Of a stretch of 64,000 nt of DNA, positions 1 through 9,966 are shown in pieces. The stretch lies in the NCBI RefSeq assembly GCF_005405925.1, contig NZ_BJHV01000001.1:10354001-10418000 (forward strand). Direction: 5' to 3'. The DNA is from Streptomyces antimycoticus. GTDB taxonomy: Bacteria; Actinomycetota; Actinomycetes; Streptomycetales; Streptomycetaceae. A program made the position numbers and the translations under genes. The notes under the pieces are model-generated. The model was not told where the DNA came from. It did not search any database and worked only from the letters and a program-made list of their open reading frames with translations. Each line of letters begins with the position of its first letter. The stretch's first letter is position 1.

Positions 1-3000
1 GGCCGGGGAGGCGAGTCCCAGGCCCTGCACCTCACCGGCGGCGATCCGGGCAGCCCGTACGCCGTCGAGGTGAACGCCTGGACCGACGCGGCCACCGGCA
101 GCCTGCACGCCGTCTTCACCCTCGCCGAAGGCATCCCGGACGAGATCACCGACCACTGGCGGAGCGCACTGGAACGCATCGCGGACGCCTCCGCGACGGC
201 CGAGCGCACGGTACCGGTCACCCCACTCCAGCGGGGCCTCTACTTCCAGGCTCAGATGGCGGGTTCGGCGGGACACTACGTCGCGCAGAGCTGGTTCACC
301 TTCGACCGGCGCCTGGACACCGACGCACTGTCCGAGGCGATGGCGTATGTAATGGCGCGGCACCCGGTCGTGGCCGCCGGCTTCGCCACCGACGACGACG
401 GCAACCCGGTCCAGGTCCTGGGGGCGGGCCGGCGCGTCCACGTCCGTACGGTCGAGCTCACGAGCGACGCGGACGTCGAGGCGCTGCGCACCCGGGACCG
501 CGATACGGGATTCGACCCGGGCGAGCCCCCGCTGATCCGGATGACCGTGGTGCGGCTGCCCGGCGACCGCGACGGGCTGCTGCTCAGCTACCACCTGCTG
601 CTGTGGGACGGCTGGTCCCGCGAGATCGTGCTGCGGGACCTGTTCGACGCCTACCAGGCCGTCCTCGCGGGCGAGTTGCCCGATCCGGCCCCGGCCACGC
701 CGAGCTTCGAGGACCACGCCCGGGCGCTCGACGCCAAGGACGCCGCCGCGTCGGCACGCTTTTGGGCCGAGCACCTGGCCGGTCTCCCCGGCCCGACGCT
801 GCTCGCCGGACCGGCGCCGTCCCTTGCCGACGACCTGCCGCGCGCGCTCGTGCACACGCTGTCCGCCGAGCGGTCGGAGCTGCTGCGGGCGGTGGCCAGG
901 GCGCACGGCGTCACCCTGAACTCGGTGCTGACGGGCGCGTTCGGCCTGCTGCTCGGCGCCCACACGGGGCGCGACGACGCCGTGTTCGGTGTGACCGTCT
1001 CCGGCCGGGAGGGTGAGGGGCTGGAGGGCATCGTCGGCGTGCTGCTCAACACCGTCCCCATGTGGACCCGGGCCCGGCCGGACGACACCGTCCGCGGATA
1101 TCTGTCGGACGTGCAGGCGGCCAGGGTCGAGGCGATGCTCCACGAGCATCTGGGGCTCGGCGAGATCCAGCGGGCCACCGGGCACGACACCCTGTTCGAC
1201 AACCTCTTCGTGCTCCAGAACTTCCTGGACATGGACGCGTTCGCCGAGATGAACGCCAGGCATGGCATCACCTCGGTGACGGCCGACGACTCCACCCACT
1301 ACCCGTTCACCTGGGTCGTCACCCCCGGCGACCGGCTCACGGTCAAGCTGGAGTACCGCGACGAGGACACCGCGAACGCCCGGCGGCTCCTCGACGACTA
1401 TCTGCGGGTGCTCGACGACCTGGTCCGAGCCACCGGACCGGTCGGCGCGCTGCGGGGACTGGGGCCGGAGCCCGTGCCCGCCGAACGCACCGACATCGGC
1501 ACGGACACGGTGGTCGACCGGTTCGACCGGGCGGCGGACCGCGACCCGCGGCGGACCGCGCTCGTCGCCCACGGCTCGACCATGACCTTCGCCCAGCTGC
1601 GGGACCGCAGCCGCGCGGTGGCCGGTGTGCTCGCCGGGCGCGGCATCGGCCCCGAGACGACCGTGGGCCTCGCGATCCCGCGCTCCCTGGATTCGATCGT
1701 GGCGCTGTTCGCCGTGCTGCGCGTCGGCGCCGCGTATGTGCCACTGGAGCTGGACCACCCGGACGAGCGGATCGCCGCGATCGTCGCGGACGCCCGCCCC
1801 GATGTGATCCTGACCGTGAGCGCCGTGTCCCCGCGGCTCACCGGCGACCTGATCGAGCTGGACCGCCCGCTGCCCGGCGCCGAGCCGTACCGGACGTATC
1901 GGCCTCAGGACCCGCAGCGCCTGCGGCACCCCGCGTATACGATCTACACCTCGGGATCGACCGGGAAGCCCAAGGGCGTGGTGACCGAGTACGCCGGGCT
2001 GACCAATATGCTGATCAACCATCAGCGCCGGATCTTCGAGCCGGTGCTGGCGGACCACGGGCACCGGGTCTTCCGGATCGCGCACACCGTGTCGTTCGCG
2101 TTCGACATGTCGTGGGAGGAGCTGCTGTGGCTCGCCGACGGCCACGAGGTGCACATCTGCGACGAGGAACTGCGCCGTGACGCGCCCCGGCTGGTCGAGT
2201 ACTGCCTCGAGCACCACATCGACGTCATCAATGTGACCCCGACCTACGCACAGCAGTTGGTGGCCGAGGGCCTGCTCGACCACCCGGAGCGGCGGCCGGC
2301 GCTGGTGCTGCTGGGCGGCGAGGCGGTCACTCCGGCGCTGTGGCAGCGACTCGCGGAGACCGAGGGGACGGTCGGCTACAACCTGTACGGACCCACCGAG
2401 TACACCATCAACACCCTCGGCGTCGGCACCTTCGAATGCCAGGACCCGGTGGTGGGCGTGCCGATCGACAACACCGATGTGTATGTGCTGGACCCGTGGC
2501 TGCGGCCGCTGCCCGACGGCGTTCCCGGTGAGCTGTACGTATCGGGCATCGGCATCGCCCGCGGCTATCTCGGGCAGCCCGACCAGACCGCGCACCGCTT
2601 CGTGGCGTGCCCGTTCGGCGCACCCGGCGAGCGCATGTACCGCACCGGCGACCTGGTGGCCCGCCGGCCGGACGGCAATCTGATGTACCTGGGCCGCATC
2701 GACCAGCAGGTCAAGATCCGGGGGCACCGGGTCGAACTGGGCGAGGTCGAGGCGGTGTTCGCGGCGCACCCTGCGGTGCGGTTCGTCGCCGCGGTCGCCC
2801 AGCCCGATCCGCAGGTCGACGGCGCCTACCGGCTGGCCGCCTACCTTGTCCTGGACGGGTCCGAGCTGGCGGAGGTCGCCGCCGAAGTGGGCGCCGGGCT
2901 GCCGGACTTCCTGCGCCCGACGCACTACGCCCAGGTCGACAGCATCCCGCTGACCGTCAACGGGAAGGCTGACACCAAGGCGCTGCCGGAGGCCAAGCCG

Positions 3001-3267
3001 CTGGGCACGCTGACCACGGCGGGGGAGCGGGGACCGCGGACCGAGCACGAGACCGTGGTGTGCGAGTTCTTCGCCGAGGCACTGGACCTGGATGACGACG
3101 AGGTGAGTGCGGTGAGCGATTTCGTGTCCCTGGGAGGGCACTCCATGCTGGCGGTGCGGCTGATCGGGCTGCTCCGCCGCGAGTACGGCCCTGTGATCAC
3201 CATCCGTGATCTGTTCACCCTGCGAACCCCGGAAGCGATTGCCCGCCACCTTGATGACCACTCCTGA
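1..3267 (+). CDS. cchH: Siderophore NRPS, terminal C-A-T module (CchH-like, 5' end outside window)
   Basis: The reading frame is open from base 1, so this is the C-terminal part of a larger synthetase. The first 60 residues look like the end of an epimerization domain. A condensation domain follows (PVTPLQRG near residue 72), then an adenylation domain with [25 protein letters not shown], a [13 protein letters not shown] core and NGKAD, and last a carrier domain with LGGHS (attachment Ser codon at 3142-3144). There is no thioesterase. The visible A-domain pocket residues (D, M, E, N, L, G, L, I, N, K) match the code I recall for the N5-hydroxyornithine-activating third module of coelichelin synthetase CchH. 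That specificity is inference from recalled knowledge. The condensation motif reads HLLLWDG instead of HHxxxDG. The downstream exporter and esterase genes follow the same cchH-cchI-cchJ order I recall from Streptomyces coelicolor. Confidence 0.85.
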   Translation, partial: GRGGESQALHLTGGDPGSPYAVEVNAWTDAATGSLHAVFTLAEGIPDEITDHWRSALERIADASATAERTVPVTPLQRGLYFQAQMAGSAGHYVAQSWFTFDRRLDTDALSEAMAYVMARHPVVAAGFATDDDGNPVQVLGAGRRVHVRTVELTSDADVEALRTRDRDTGFDPGEPPLIRMTVVRLPGDRDGLLLSYHLLLWDGWSREIVLRDLFDAYQAVLAGELPDPAPATPSFEDHARALDAKDAAASARFWAEHLAGLPGPTLLAGPAPSLADDLPRALVHTLSAERSELLRAVARAHGVTLNSVLTGAFGLLLGAHTGRDDAVFGVTVSGREGEGLEGIVGVLLNTVPMWTRARPDDTVRGYLSDVQAARVEAMLHEHLGLGEIQRATGHDTLFDNLFVLQNFLDMDAFAEMNARHGITSVTADDSTHYPFTWVVTPGDRLTVKLEYRDEDTANARRLLDDYLRVLDDLVRATGPVGALRGLGPEPVPAERTDIGTDTVVDRFDRAADRDPRRTALVAHGSTMTFAQLRDRSRAVAGVLAGRGIGPETTVGLAIPRSLDSIVALFAVLRVGAAYVPLELDHPDERIAAIVADARPDVILTVSAVSPRLTGDLIELDRPLPGAEPYRTYRPQDPQRLRHPAYTIYTSGSTGKPKGVVTEYAGLTNMLINHQRRIFEPVLADHGHRVFRIAHTVSFAFDMSWEELLWLADGHEVHICDEELRRDAPRLVEYCLEHHIDVINVTPTYAQQLVAEGLLDHPERRPALVLLGGEAVTPALWQRLAETEGTVGYNLYGPTEYTINTLGVGTFECQDPVVGVPIDNTDVYVLDPWLRPLPDGVPGELYVSGIGIARGYLGQPDQTAHRFVACPFGAPGERMYRTGDLVARRPDGNLMYLGRIDQQVKIRGHRVELGEVEAVFAAHPAVRFVAAVAQPDPQVDGAYRLAAYLVLDGSELAEVAAEVGAGLPDFLRPTHYAQVDSIPLTVNGKADTKALPEAKPLGTLTTAGERGPRTEHETVVCEFFAEALDLDDDEVSAVSDFVSLGGHSMLAVRLIGLLRREYGPVITIRDLFTLRTPEAIARHLDDHS

Positions 3268-4954
3268 CACCCAGCGACCCCGCCCGGGGGCAGACATCCT
3301 CCGGACCGCACTGCGCCGCAACATCGGCGCCATGACCTGGGGCACCGTCCTCATGGGCCTGTACCAGGCCGGTGAGACCGCCTTTCCCATCGCGCTCGGG
3401 CTGATCGTCGAGCACACGATGCGGGACCGCACCCTCGGCTCGCTCGGCCTGGCGATCGCCGCGCTGGCGGTCATCATCACGACGGTGTCGCTGTCGTGGC
3501 GGTTCGGGATGCGCGTCCTGCAGAAGGCCAACACCACCGAGGCGCACCGCTGGCGGGTGAAGGTGGCGGCCTACGGCCTCCAGCCGGTGGCCAGGGACGT
3601 CGACCTGAAGTCCGGCGAGGTGCTGACCATCGCCACCGAGGACGCCGACCAGACCGCCGACATCATCGAGGTGGTGCCGCTGCTGGTCAGCTCGCTGGTG
3701 GCGGTGCTGGTCGCGGCGGTCGCGCTCGGCCTGGCCGACGTCCGGCTCGGCCTGCTGGTGATCGTGGGCACCGTCGCGATTCTGTCGATCCTGAGCGTGC
3801 TCTCCCAGCGGATCGGCTCCAGCACCCGCGAACAGCAGGCCCGGGTGGCGCGGGCGGGGGCGAAGGTCGCGGACCTGATCACCGGCCTGCGCCCGCTGCA
3901 CGGCTTCGGCGGCAACCACGCGGCGTTCGGTTCCTATCGGAGGGTCAGCACTGAGGCGAAACACCAGGCGATCACCGTCGCCAAGGTCAACGGCGTGTAC
4001 GCGGGCACCGCGCTGGCCCTCAACGCGGTCCTCGCCGCGGCCGTGACCCTGCTGGCGGGCTCACTTGCCTTCAGCGGCCGGATCACCATCGGGGAACTGG
4101 TCATGGCCGTGGGGCTGGCACAGTTCATCATGGAACCGCTCAAGCTGTTCTCGGAGATGCCGAAGTACGTGATGATGGCGCGCGCGTCCGCCGAGCGGAT
4201 GGCGCTGGTGCTGGGCGCCCCGCCGGTGGCGGCCGATGGGCGGGAGCGCCCGGCCGCGGGCGGCGACCTCGACCTCGACTGCGTCCGGTACGGCTCGCTG
4301 TGCGAGCTGAAGTTCACGGTGGCCGCCGGCGAGTTCGTGGCGATCGCGCCCTACCAGCCGCGCGCGGCGGCCGACCTCGCGTCGATCCTGGCCGTGAAGG
4401 TCCCGCCCGGCGCGTACGAGGGAGCGGTGCGGGTCAGCGGACGGGAGCTCGCGGACCTGTCGATCGAGGCGGTCCGCGAGCACATGCTGGTGAACCCGTA
4501 CGACGGGGAGATCTTCGCGGGCACCCTCGGCACGAACATCGATCCCTCGGGCACCAGCCGGATGGTCGCCGAGGCCGTCGAGGCATCCATGCTGACCGAT
4601 GTCGTCGCCCTCCACCGCGAAGGACTCGACTACGGCGTCCGCGACCGCGGCGCAAATCTCTCCGGGGGACAGCGCCAGCGGCTGTCCCTGGCCCGCGCCC
4701 TCGCCGCCGACACCGACGTGCTCGTCCTGCACGACCCGACAACGGCGGTCGACGCGGTCACCGAGCAGCTCATCGCGCGCAACATCGCGAAGCTGCGCCG
4801 GGACCGCACCACCATCGTGATCACCAGCAGCCCGGCGCTCCTGAACGCCGCCGACCGGGTCCTCGTCCTGGACGACGGCGTCATCACGGCCGAGGACACC
4901 CATCGCAACCTCCTCGCCACCGACCAGGACTACTGCCTGGCGGTGGCCCGGTGA
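3254..4954 (+). CDS. cchI: ABC exporter subunit with degenerate ATPase site (CchI-like)
   Basis: This 566-residue half-transporter has an N-terminal membrane domain of about 310 residues with six likely spans and a C-terminal nucleotide-binding domain. The start ATG overlaps the NRPS stop by 14 bases, suggesting translational coupling. The signature [15 protein letters not shown] is intact. The expected Walker A position reads [12 protein letters not shown] and lacks the GxxGxGKST loop. The Walker B region reads [11 protein letters not shown], so the Asp-Glu pair is His-Asp. Such a site cannot be expected to hydrolyse ATP well. In heterodimeric exporters one partner is often degenerate in this way. 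The competent partner would probably be a CchG-like subunit encoded outside the window. The likely role is siderophore export across the cytoplasmic membrane. Confidence 0.8.
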   Translation: MTTPDTQRPRPGADILRTALRRNIGAMTWGTVLMGLYQAGETAFPIALGLIVEHTMRDRTLGSLGLAIAALAVIITTVSLSWRFGMRVLQKANTTEAHRWRVKVAAYGLQPVARDVDLKSGEVLTIATEDADQTADIIEVVPLLVSSLVAVLVAAVALGLADVRLGLLVIVGTVAILSILSVLSQRIGSSTREQQARVARAGAKVADLITGLRPLHGFGGNHAAFGSYRRVSTEAKHQAITVAKVNGVYAGTALALNAVLAAAVTLLAGSLAFSGRITIGELVMAVGLAQFIMEPLKLFSEMPKYVMMARASAERMALVLGAPPVAADGRERPAAGGDLDLDCVRYGSLCELKFTVAAGEFVAIAPYQPRAAADLASILAVKVPPGAYEGAVRVSGRELADLSIEAVREHMLVNPYDGEIFAGTLGTNIDPSGTSRMVAEAVEASMLTDVVALHREGLDYGVRDRGANLSGGQRQRLSLARALAADTDVLVLHDPTTAVDAVTEQLIARNIAKLRRDRTTIVITSSPALLNAADRVLVLDDGVITAEDTHRNLLATDQDYCLAVAR

Positions 4955-4963
4955 CCCGGCCCG

Positions 4964-6064
4964 CTAACCGAGCGCCCAGGCGACATCCCTGAGCAGGGCG
5001 TGCCGCCAGCCCGCCCGGTCGTGGCCAGCCGCCGACCGCGAGACCCGTATGGTCGCGCCGGATTGCCGGACCAGGCTCTCGGCCAGCTCGCAGTGCGGGA
5101 GCATCCGCGTCTCGTGCTCCCCCACGTCGAACGCGACCCGCAGACCGGACAGGTCGGGGCGCTCGCGCAGCCGCGCGGCCATGGTGCCGCCGACCGGGCC
5201 GCCCATGGGGTCCGGCAGGTCCATGGCGCCTGGTGTCCACCAGAACGACCCCGACTGACAGGCCACGCGGGACACCAGGTCCGGGAACTCCAGCGCCGCG
5301 TACAGCGCGCTCAGCCCGCCCAGGCTCTGCCCCGCGACCACCAGCCGGTCCGGGTCGGCGGGTGCGCCGGATTCCGCCACCAGCGGCAGCAGTTCGTCCC
5401 CGATCGCCTCCCACAGCGCGGGGCCGCACCCGAACTCGGCCTCCCTGTCCTTGCTCGGCAGGAAGACGAGCGTGACGGCGGGCATCTCGCCGCTCGCGAC
5501 GGCCGAGTCGAACGCGGTCATGGCCGGGTGCAGATACAGCCAGTCGTCCCCGTCGAGCAGCAGGACCACGGGTCCGCCGCCGCCCACCGGGTGGACGCGC
5601 ACGGTGCGCCGCCCGCCGAGCCGTGCGCTGTTCCAGCGGATCCGGTTGTGCGGGAGGGGCAGTACGGCATCGGCGCCGAGGACGGGCCAGTGCGGCTGGG
5701 CCGGGGTGTCCGGGGTGGCGGCGATGGATCGGTCACCGCCCGCGCCGACCGGGTTGAACGGGTCGGCGTGCGCCGCGTCGCCCGCGAGGAACTGGTAGGT
5801 CACCCGCAGCCGCGCGGGCATGCGCACCTCGGCGTACCAGCAGTCCGTGTCACCCCATCGGCACAGGGGGACCGGCTCCGACCAGCTCTCGAAGCCGATG
5901 CTCGCCGGAGAGCCGCGCCACAGGAACAAGGTCGTCCATCCGCCGCCGTCGGCGGGCACCGACACGGGTGTCCCCGCCGCCGCCCAGAACTCGTCGGTGC
6001 CGGGTGTGCCGGGCAGTCCGAACGCGACGAAGGCGTTCTCCCCATCGGTCGCACTCAGGCGCAT
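4964..6064 (-). CDS. cchJ: Fes/IroE-type siderophore esterase (CchJ-like)
   Basis: The protein has 366 residues. Its N-terminal half resembles the enterochelin esterase N-terminal domain, with a GGWTTLFLWRG segment and a DPFNP segment. The C-terminal half is an alpha/beta-hydrolase with the nucleophile elbow GQSLGG and a terminal His in a GHDRAGWRHAL context. The chosen ATG has AAGGAG six bases upstream on the minus strand; an in-frame start ten codons upstream lacks this. The gene converges on the ABC exporter gene. An iron box lies 48-66 bases upstream of the start, so repression by DmdR/IdeR with Fe2+ is very likely. In coelichelin clusters the homologous esterase is thought to act on the ferric siderophore or to release the product; which of these applies here cannot be told from sequence. 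Confidence 0.82.
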   Translation of the reverse strand: MRLSATDGENAFVAFGLPGTPGTDEFWAAAGTPVSVPADGGGWTTLFLWRGSPASIGFESWSEPVPLCRWGDTDCWYAEVRMPARLRVTYQFLAGDAAHADPFNPVGAGGDRSIAATPDTPAQPHWPVLGADAVLPLPHNRIRWNSARLGGRRTVRVHPVGGGGPVVLLLDGDDWLYLHPAMTAFDSAVASGEMPAVTLVFLPSKDREAEFGCGPALWEAIGDELLPLVAESGAPADPDRLVVAGQSLGGLSALYAALEFPDLVSRVACQSGSFWWTPGAMDLPDPMGGPVGGTMAARLRERPDLSGLRVAFDVGEHETRMLPHCELAESLVRQSGATIRVSRSAAGHDRAGWRHALLRDVAWALG

Positions 6065-6111
6065 GAACGTCTCCTTGTGAGAGGGAAGGGACAAAGCTAA
6101 GCTCCTGCCAA

Positions 6112-6130
6112 TTAGGCGAGGCTAACCTAA
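6112..6130. promoter_or_regulatory. Iron box (DmdR/IdeR operator)
   Basis: The 19-base sequence TTAGGCGAGGCTAACCTAA matches the consensus TTAGGTTAGGCTAACCTAA at 17 of 19 positions and is largely palindromic. It sits between the divergent starts of the siderophore esterase (minus, 6064) and the amidohydrolase (plus, 6175), 45 to 50 bases from each. It should therefore repress one or both genes when iron is sufficient. Confidence 0.9.
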
Positions 6131-6174
6131 GTTTGACCTGCGAACCGCCCCGGCACCCAGGAGAGTTCCGGCAG

Positions 6175-7721
6175 ATGCTCTGCACCAGACTGACGAACGC
6201 CCGCTTCCTCACCATGGACCCGGACCACCCCGTCGCCCACGACCTGGGCGTGTGGCGGGGCCGGATCGTGGGCCTGGACGAGGCCGCGACCTCCCTGCCC
6301 GCCCGCGAGGTGATCGACCTGCAGGGCGCCACCGTGCTGCCCGGGTTCATCGACCCCCATGTGCACCTGGCCTGGACCGGGTTCAAGCAGAAGACCCCGT
6401 GCTCGCCGTCGTCGAGGAGGCCGTCACCGGGAAGACCTCGCCCGGCGCCTGGGTGAGCATCGCCGGCTACGACCAGCGTGCCCTGGGGCGCCACCTGACC
6501 GCCGCCGAACTGGACAGGGGCAGCCACGGGCGCAAGGTGTTCATGATGCACGACTCCGGGCACGGCTGCATGGTCAACTCCGCCGTTCTCGACCTGCTGC
6601 CCGCCGACACCCCGCACCAGAACGGCTTCCTCGCCGAAGGCGCCATGGGCGCCGCCCGCGCTCTGCGCCTCCCGTACTCTCAAGCGGAGCTGGCCGAGGC
6701 GATCGGCCGCGCCGCCCGCACCTGCCTGGCCGAGGGCGTCACCGCCTGCGCCGAGGCGGGCATCGGCGGCGCCCTCTTCGGCCACAGCCCGGTCGAGCTG
6801 GGCGCCTACCAACGCGCCGCCGAATCAGGCCTGTTGCCGCTGCGCGTCCAGCTCATGGTCTCCGCCGACCGGCTGCGCCCGGTGGGCGCACACGAAGCCG
6901 ACGGCATTCCCCGGGCTCTCGACCTCGGTCTGCGCACCGGGTTCGGCGACGACCGGCTCTCGGTGGGCGCGCTGAAGATCTACACCGACGGCGGCATGAT
7001 GGCCCGGACCGCCGCGCTCAGCAGCCCCTACGAAGGGCTGGATCACACGGGCGAGCTGCAGGACGACCCGGAGGCGCTCGCGGACACGATCGTGGACGGT
7101 CACCTGGCCGGGTGGCAGCTCGCCGTCCACGCGATCGGCGACCGCGCCGCCGACGTCGCCCTGGACGCCCTGGAACGGGCCCAGCGCATCCGGCCGCGCC
7201 CCGACGCCCGGCACCGCATCGAGCACGCCGGCCTGATCCGCCCCGACCAGCTCCCGCGCCTGGCACGGCTCGGCATCAGCGCCGTCGTCCAGCCCAACTT
7301 CCTGCGCTACTTCGGCGACGACTATGCGGCGATCATGGGCGAGGAACGGGCCCCGTGGCTCTACCGCGGCAGGGCCTTCCTGGACCACGGCATCCCCCTC
7401 GTCGGCAGCTCCGACCGCCCCGTCACGGACGGCTCCCCGCTGCGGGCCGTCCAGTTCATGGTCGAGCGCACCTCCGAGTCCGGCCAGGTGGTCGGCCCGG
7501 ACGAGGGCATCACCCGCGACGAGGCCCTGCGGGCCTACACGGTCGCGGGTGCCGTCGCCTGCCACTGGGAGGACAGCCTGGGCAGCCTCACCCCGGGCAA
7601 GCTCGCCGACCTCGTCGTGCTCGGGGACGACCCCCGGCGGGTCGACACCTCGCGCATCGGGGACATCGAGGTGGTGGCGACGTACGTCGACGGCCGGGAG
7701 ACCGGGATCCGCACCGGATGA
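6175..7721 (+). pseudogene. YtcJ-like amidohydrolase, frameshifted
   Basis: This is a metal-dependent amidohydrolase of the YtcJ/urease superfamily type. The N-terminal part (start ATG with AGGAG upstream) carries the metal-binding DPHVH motif after a GATVLPGF strand. Reading then has to change frame at the C run 6395-6398. One added C would restore the stretch KTPVLAVVEEAV and continue into the long C-terminal frame, which holds the expected HAIGDRA, RIEHA and SSDRPV motifs and a C-terminal KLADLVVL strand. The rest of the protein, about 440 residues, looks fully constrained. That argues for a sequencing error or a very recent mutation rather than old decay. The divergent iron box lies 45 bases upstream, so the gene may be iron-regulated. 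The substrate is unknown. Confidence 0.75.
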
Positions 7722-7786
7722 GATGAAGTACGCCGAAGTGCTCACCGAACCGCGCCCTCCGACCGTGGAACCGAGGAAGGAAAGCC

Positions 7787-8303
7787 TTGATCACGGCTAT
7801 GCCCTGCCCCGCTGCCGCACACCCTCCTCGCGCCGACGTCCCGCACGCGCAGCGCCCGTCCGGAGGACGCCGCCGCACTCGCCGAGCTGTCCCGGCCCTT
7901 CGCGTGTTCGGGGGCGCTGCGGGAGCGTCCTGTCGCGCTCTACGCCACCCATGCGGCCGACTTCCTGCTGGCGGAGGCCCCCGATGGCACCGTCGAGGGC
8001 TGCGTGGGCCTGCGTGTGCACCCAGCCGACGCGGGGGAGGGCCGCGGGCCCGCGGGCGTGGTGTACAACTTCTGCGTGGCCGGCCCGAGTCAGGGAAGCG
8101 GAGTGGGAGTCGGACTGCTGCGCGCCGCGCTGGCCAGAGCGCGCGCCCAATCGCTCGGTGCCCTGTTCACGGCGACGACCGGCGGTGGCGGCCTGTTCCT
8201 CCGGTATGGATTCGCGCCCACGACGGTGCGCCTGGCGCCTTCGCGCTGGGTGGAGTCGCTGGACCCCCGGCGCGATGCGCGGATCCTCGCGCGGACCGTG
8301 TGA
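7787..8303 (+). pseudogene. GNAT N-acetyltransferase, frameshifted near N-terminus
   Basis: From about 7850 to 8303 one frame encodes a GNAT domain with RPEDAAALAEL, LLAEAPDGTVEGCVGLRV, a VVYNFCV strand, an acetyl-CoA loop of the form GSGVGVGLL and a C-terminal LFTATTGGGGLFLRYGF segment. That frame has no ATG, GTG or TTG start between its upstream stop at 7788 and 8004. A plausible start (TTG 7787, preceded by GGAAGG) lies in another frame, so a one-base insertion or two-base deletion near 7840-7855 is needed to join them. The C-terminal pattern resembles small amino-acid N-acetyltransferases of the N-acetylglutamate-synthase type; that is a family-level guess. The gene follows the frameshifted amidohydrolase by 65 bases. 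Confidence 0.55.
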
Positions 8304-8754
8304 CAGCTCGCCTTGCGTCACGCCCTGCGGCGGAGTGGATAGCAGGGTAGGCAGCGGGTCGACCCCGGGACATGGTGCAGGACACCATCCTCACGTCGGC
8401 CGGGCTGGTCGCGAGACACAGGGGCGGGCGGTGGCCCGCACCATCCGCAGATCCGCAGAGCTACGGACCGGACGGTCTGAGACTCCGGGCAACCCGGAGG
8501 AAGGCCGTGGCCGGTCGCCGCGTGGGGGAGAAGGCAGGTGGCCGGCTTGTGACGGCCGAGCCGAGTAGCAGATCGGTCCTCGACCGCGCAATCCGTGTGA
8601 CGCCGACGGCGGCGAATTCGCTTGTGGTGCCCAGGGCCATGGCGACGGACCACGGCCGATTCTACCGTTCCGGCCACGCCTGGTGCTTCCGGCGCACAGC
8701 GACGCGTCGGCGGCCACAGGAACACCGGGAGCGCATCAACCGAAGGAGCCTTCC
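8304..8754. other. Intergenic region without recognised gene; one strong hairpin
   Basis: No convincing coding frame is visible. The clearest element is a perfect 7-base-pair hairpin with a CAA loop at 8483-8499 (CTCCGGG/CCCGGAG), not followed by a T run. The last 20 bases hold the AAGGAG ribosome-binding site of the esterase gene. The region could contain a long leader for that gene; I do not recognise a known riboswitch. Confidence 0.4.
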
Positions 8755-9774
8755 ATGCCAGTCCCCCCACGCCACGTACCACCACGGAGCCGATGGAGCC
8801 GCATCGCGGCCCGGCTCCTCCCCGTCGCCGCCCTCGTGCTCGGAGCCGTTCTCGCCGGGCCCGCGCCCGCCGCGAACGCCGCGGTCACCCTCACGAAGGT
8901 GAGCAACTTCGGCTCCAATCCCGGGGCGTTAAACATGTACGTGTACAAGCCGGCGTCGCTGCCCGCGAACGCGCCCGTGGTCGTCGCGCTCCACGGGTGC
9001 ACACAGAGCGCCCAGGTCTACGCCGACAACTCAGGGCTGCCCGAGCTCGCGGACCGCGACAAGTTCGTCCTGGTGCTCGCCGAGACCACCTCGTCGAACA
9101 ACCTCACCAAGTGCTTCAACTGGTTCCAGGCCGGTGACATTCGGCGTGACCAGGGCGAGGCCCTGTCGATCCGGCAGATGGCCGGCCACGCCGTGTCGGC
9201 GTATGGCGGGGACTCCAAGCGGGTCTACATCACCGGACTGTCCGCCGGCGGTGCCATGACCTCGGTCATGCTCGCCACCTACCCCGATGTCTTCTCCGCC
9301 GGCGCGGTCGTCGCGGGCCTGCCCTACAACTGCACCAAGAGCAGCAGCCCTTACCTGTGCATGAACCCCGGGCTCGACCTCGGTCCGGACGAGTGGGCCC
9401 AGCGGGTGCGCGAGGCGTACCCGTCGTACCAGGGACCGTGGCCGCGGGCCGCCATCTGGTACGGCGACCGCGACACGACGGTCGTGCCGCGCAACGCCAC
9501 CGAACTGCGCGATCAGTGGACGGCGTTGCACGGGCTGTCCCAGACGCCCACCCGCACCTCCAGCATCGGTCCCAACGCCACCCGGCACGACGAGTACGTG
9601 GCATCCGACGGCACGGTGGCCGTCGAGGTCAACAAGGTCCCCGGCATCAACCACGGCACGCCGGTCGACCCCGGCACCGGCGCCGAACAATGCGGCAGCA
9701 CCGGCGCCCCGTACTTCCTGGACTCGATCTGCTCCAGCTACTGGATCACCAAGTTCTTCGGTCTCGGCGGCTAG
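8755..9774 (+). CDS. Secreted PHB-depolymerase/feruloyl-type esterase
   Basis: The protein has 339 residues. A signal peptide of about 42 residues ends near AANA. The mature part starts with the family hallmark strand MYVYKPASLP and VVVALHGCTQSA. The nucleophile elbow is GLSAGGAM with Ser163, and the likely catalytic His lies in the C-terminal GINHGTP segment. The start ATG has AAGGAG at good spacing. Members of this family hydrolyse short-chain polyhydroxyalkanoates, feruloylated xylan or similar esters outside the cell; which one is not decidable here. Codon 59 (8929-8931) is TTA, which in Streptomyces makes translation depend on the bldA leucyl-tRNA, so expression is probably tied to late growth or development. 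The gene appears to be single, with 450 bases of non-coding DNA upstream. Confidence 0.85.
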   Translation: MPVPPRHVPPRSRWSRIAARLLPVAALVLGAVLAGPAPAANAAVTLTKVSNFGSNPGALNMYVYKPASLPANAPVVVALHGCTQSAQVYADNSGLPELADRDKFVLVLAETTSSNNLTKCFNWFQAGDIRRDQGEALSIRQMAGHAVSAYGGDSKRVYITGLSAGGAMTSVMLATYPDVFSAGAVVAGLPYNCTKSSSPYLCMNPGLDLGPDEWAQRVREAYPSYQGPWPRAAIWYGDRDTTVVPRNATELRDQWTALHGLSQTPTRTSSIGPNATRHDEYVASDGTVAVEVNKVPGINHGTPVDPGTGAEQCGSTGAPYFLDSICSSYWITKFFGLGG

Positions 9775-9966
9775 GGGCACCGTCGCCGACCGCGGCTGCT
9801 CCCGCTCGCACATCCGCGGCTGTCGTACTCGGCGAGGCGAAACGGCCCGTCATGGTGTCCGGCACCCCTGTCGGGGCCGCCGCCATGGCGGGCCCACATA
9901 TGTCCTGTGTGGTGACCTTGCCCCTAGCCTCCGGCTCGTCCACCACTCGACTCGGAGGAGAATCGG

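Noticed and set aside
1062..2180. 372-codon plus-strand frame within the NRPS gene
   Set aside because: Arg/Pro/Ala/Gly-rich shadow of the NRPS reading frame; no domain.
8304..8754. Possible riboswitch or group II intron fragment before the secreted esterase
   Set aside because: The hairpin at 8483-8499 recalls structured RNA, but I could not match the conserved cores of c-di-AMP, cobalamin or SAM riboswitches, nor a domain V of a group II intron.
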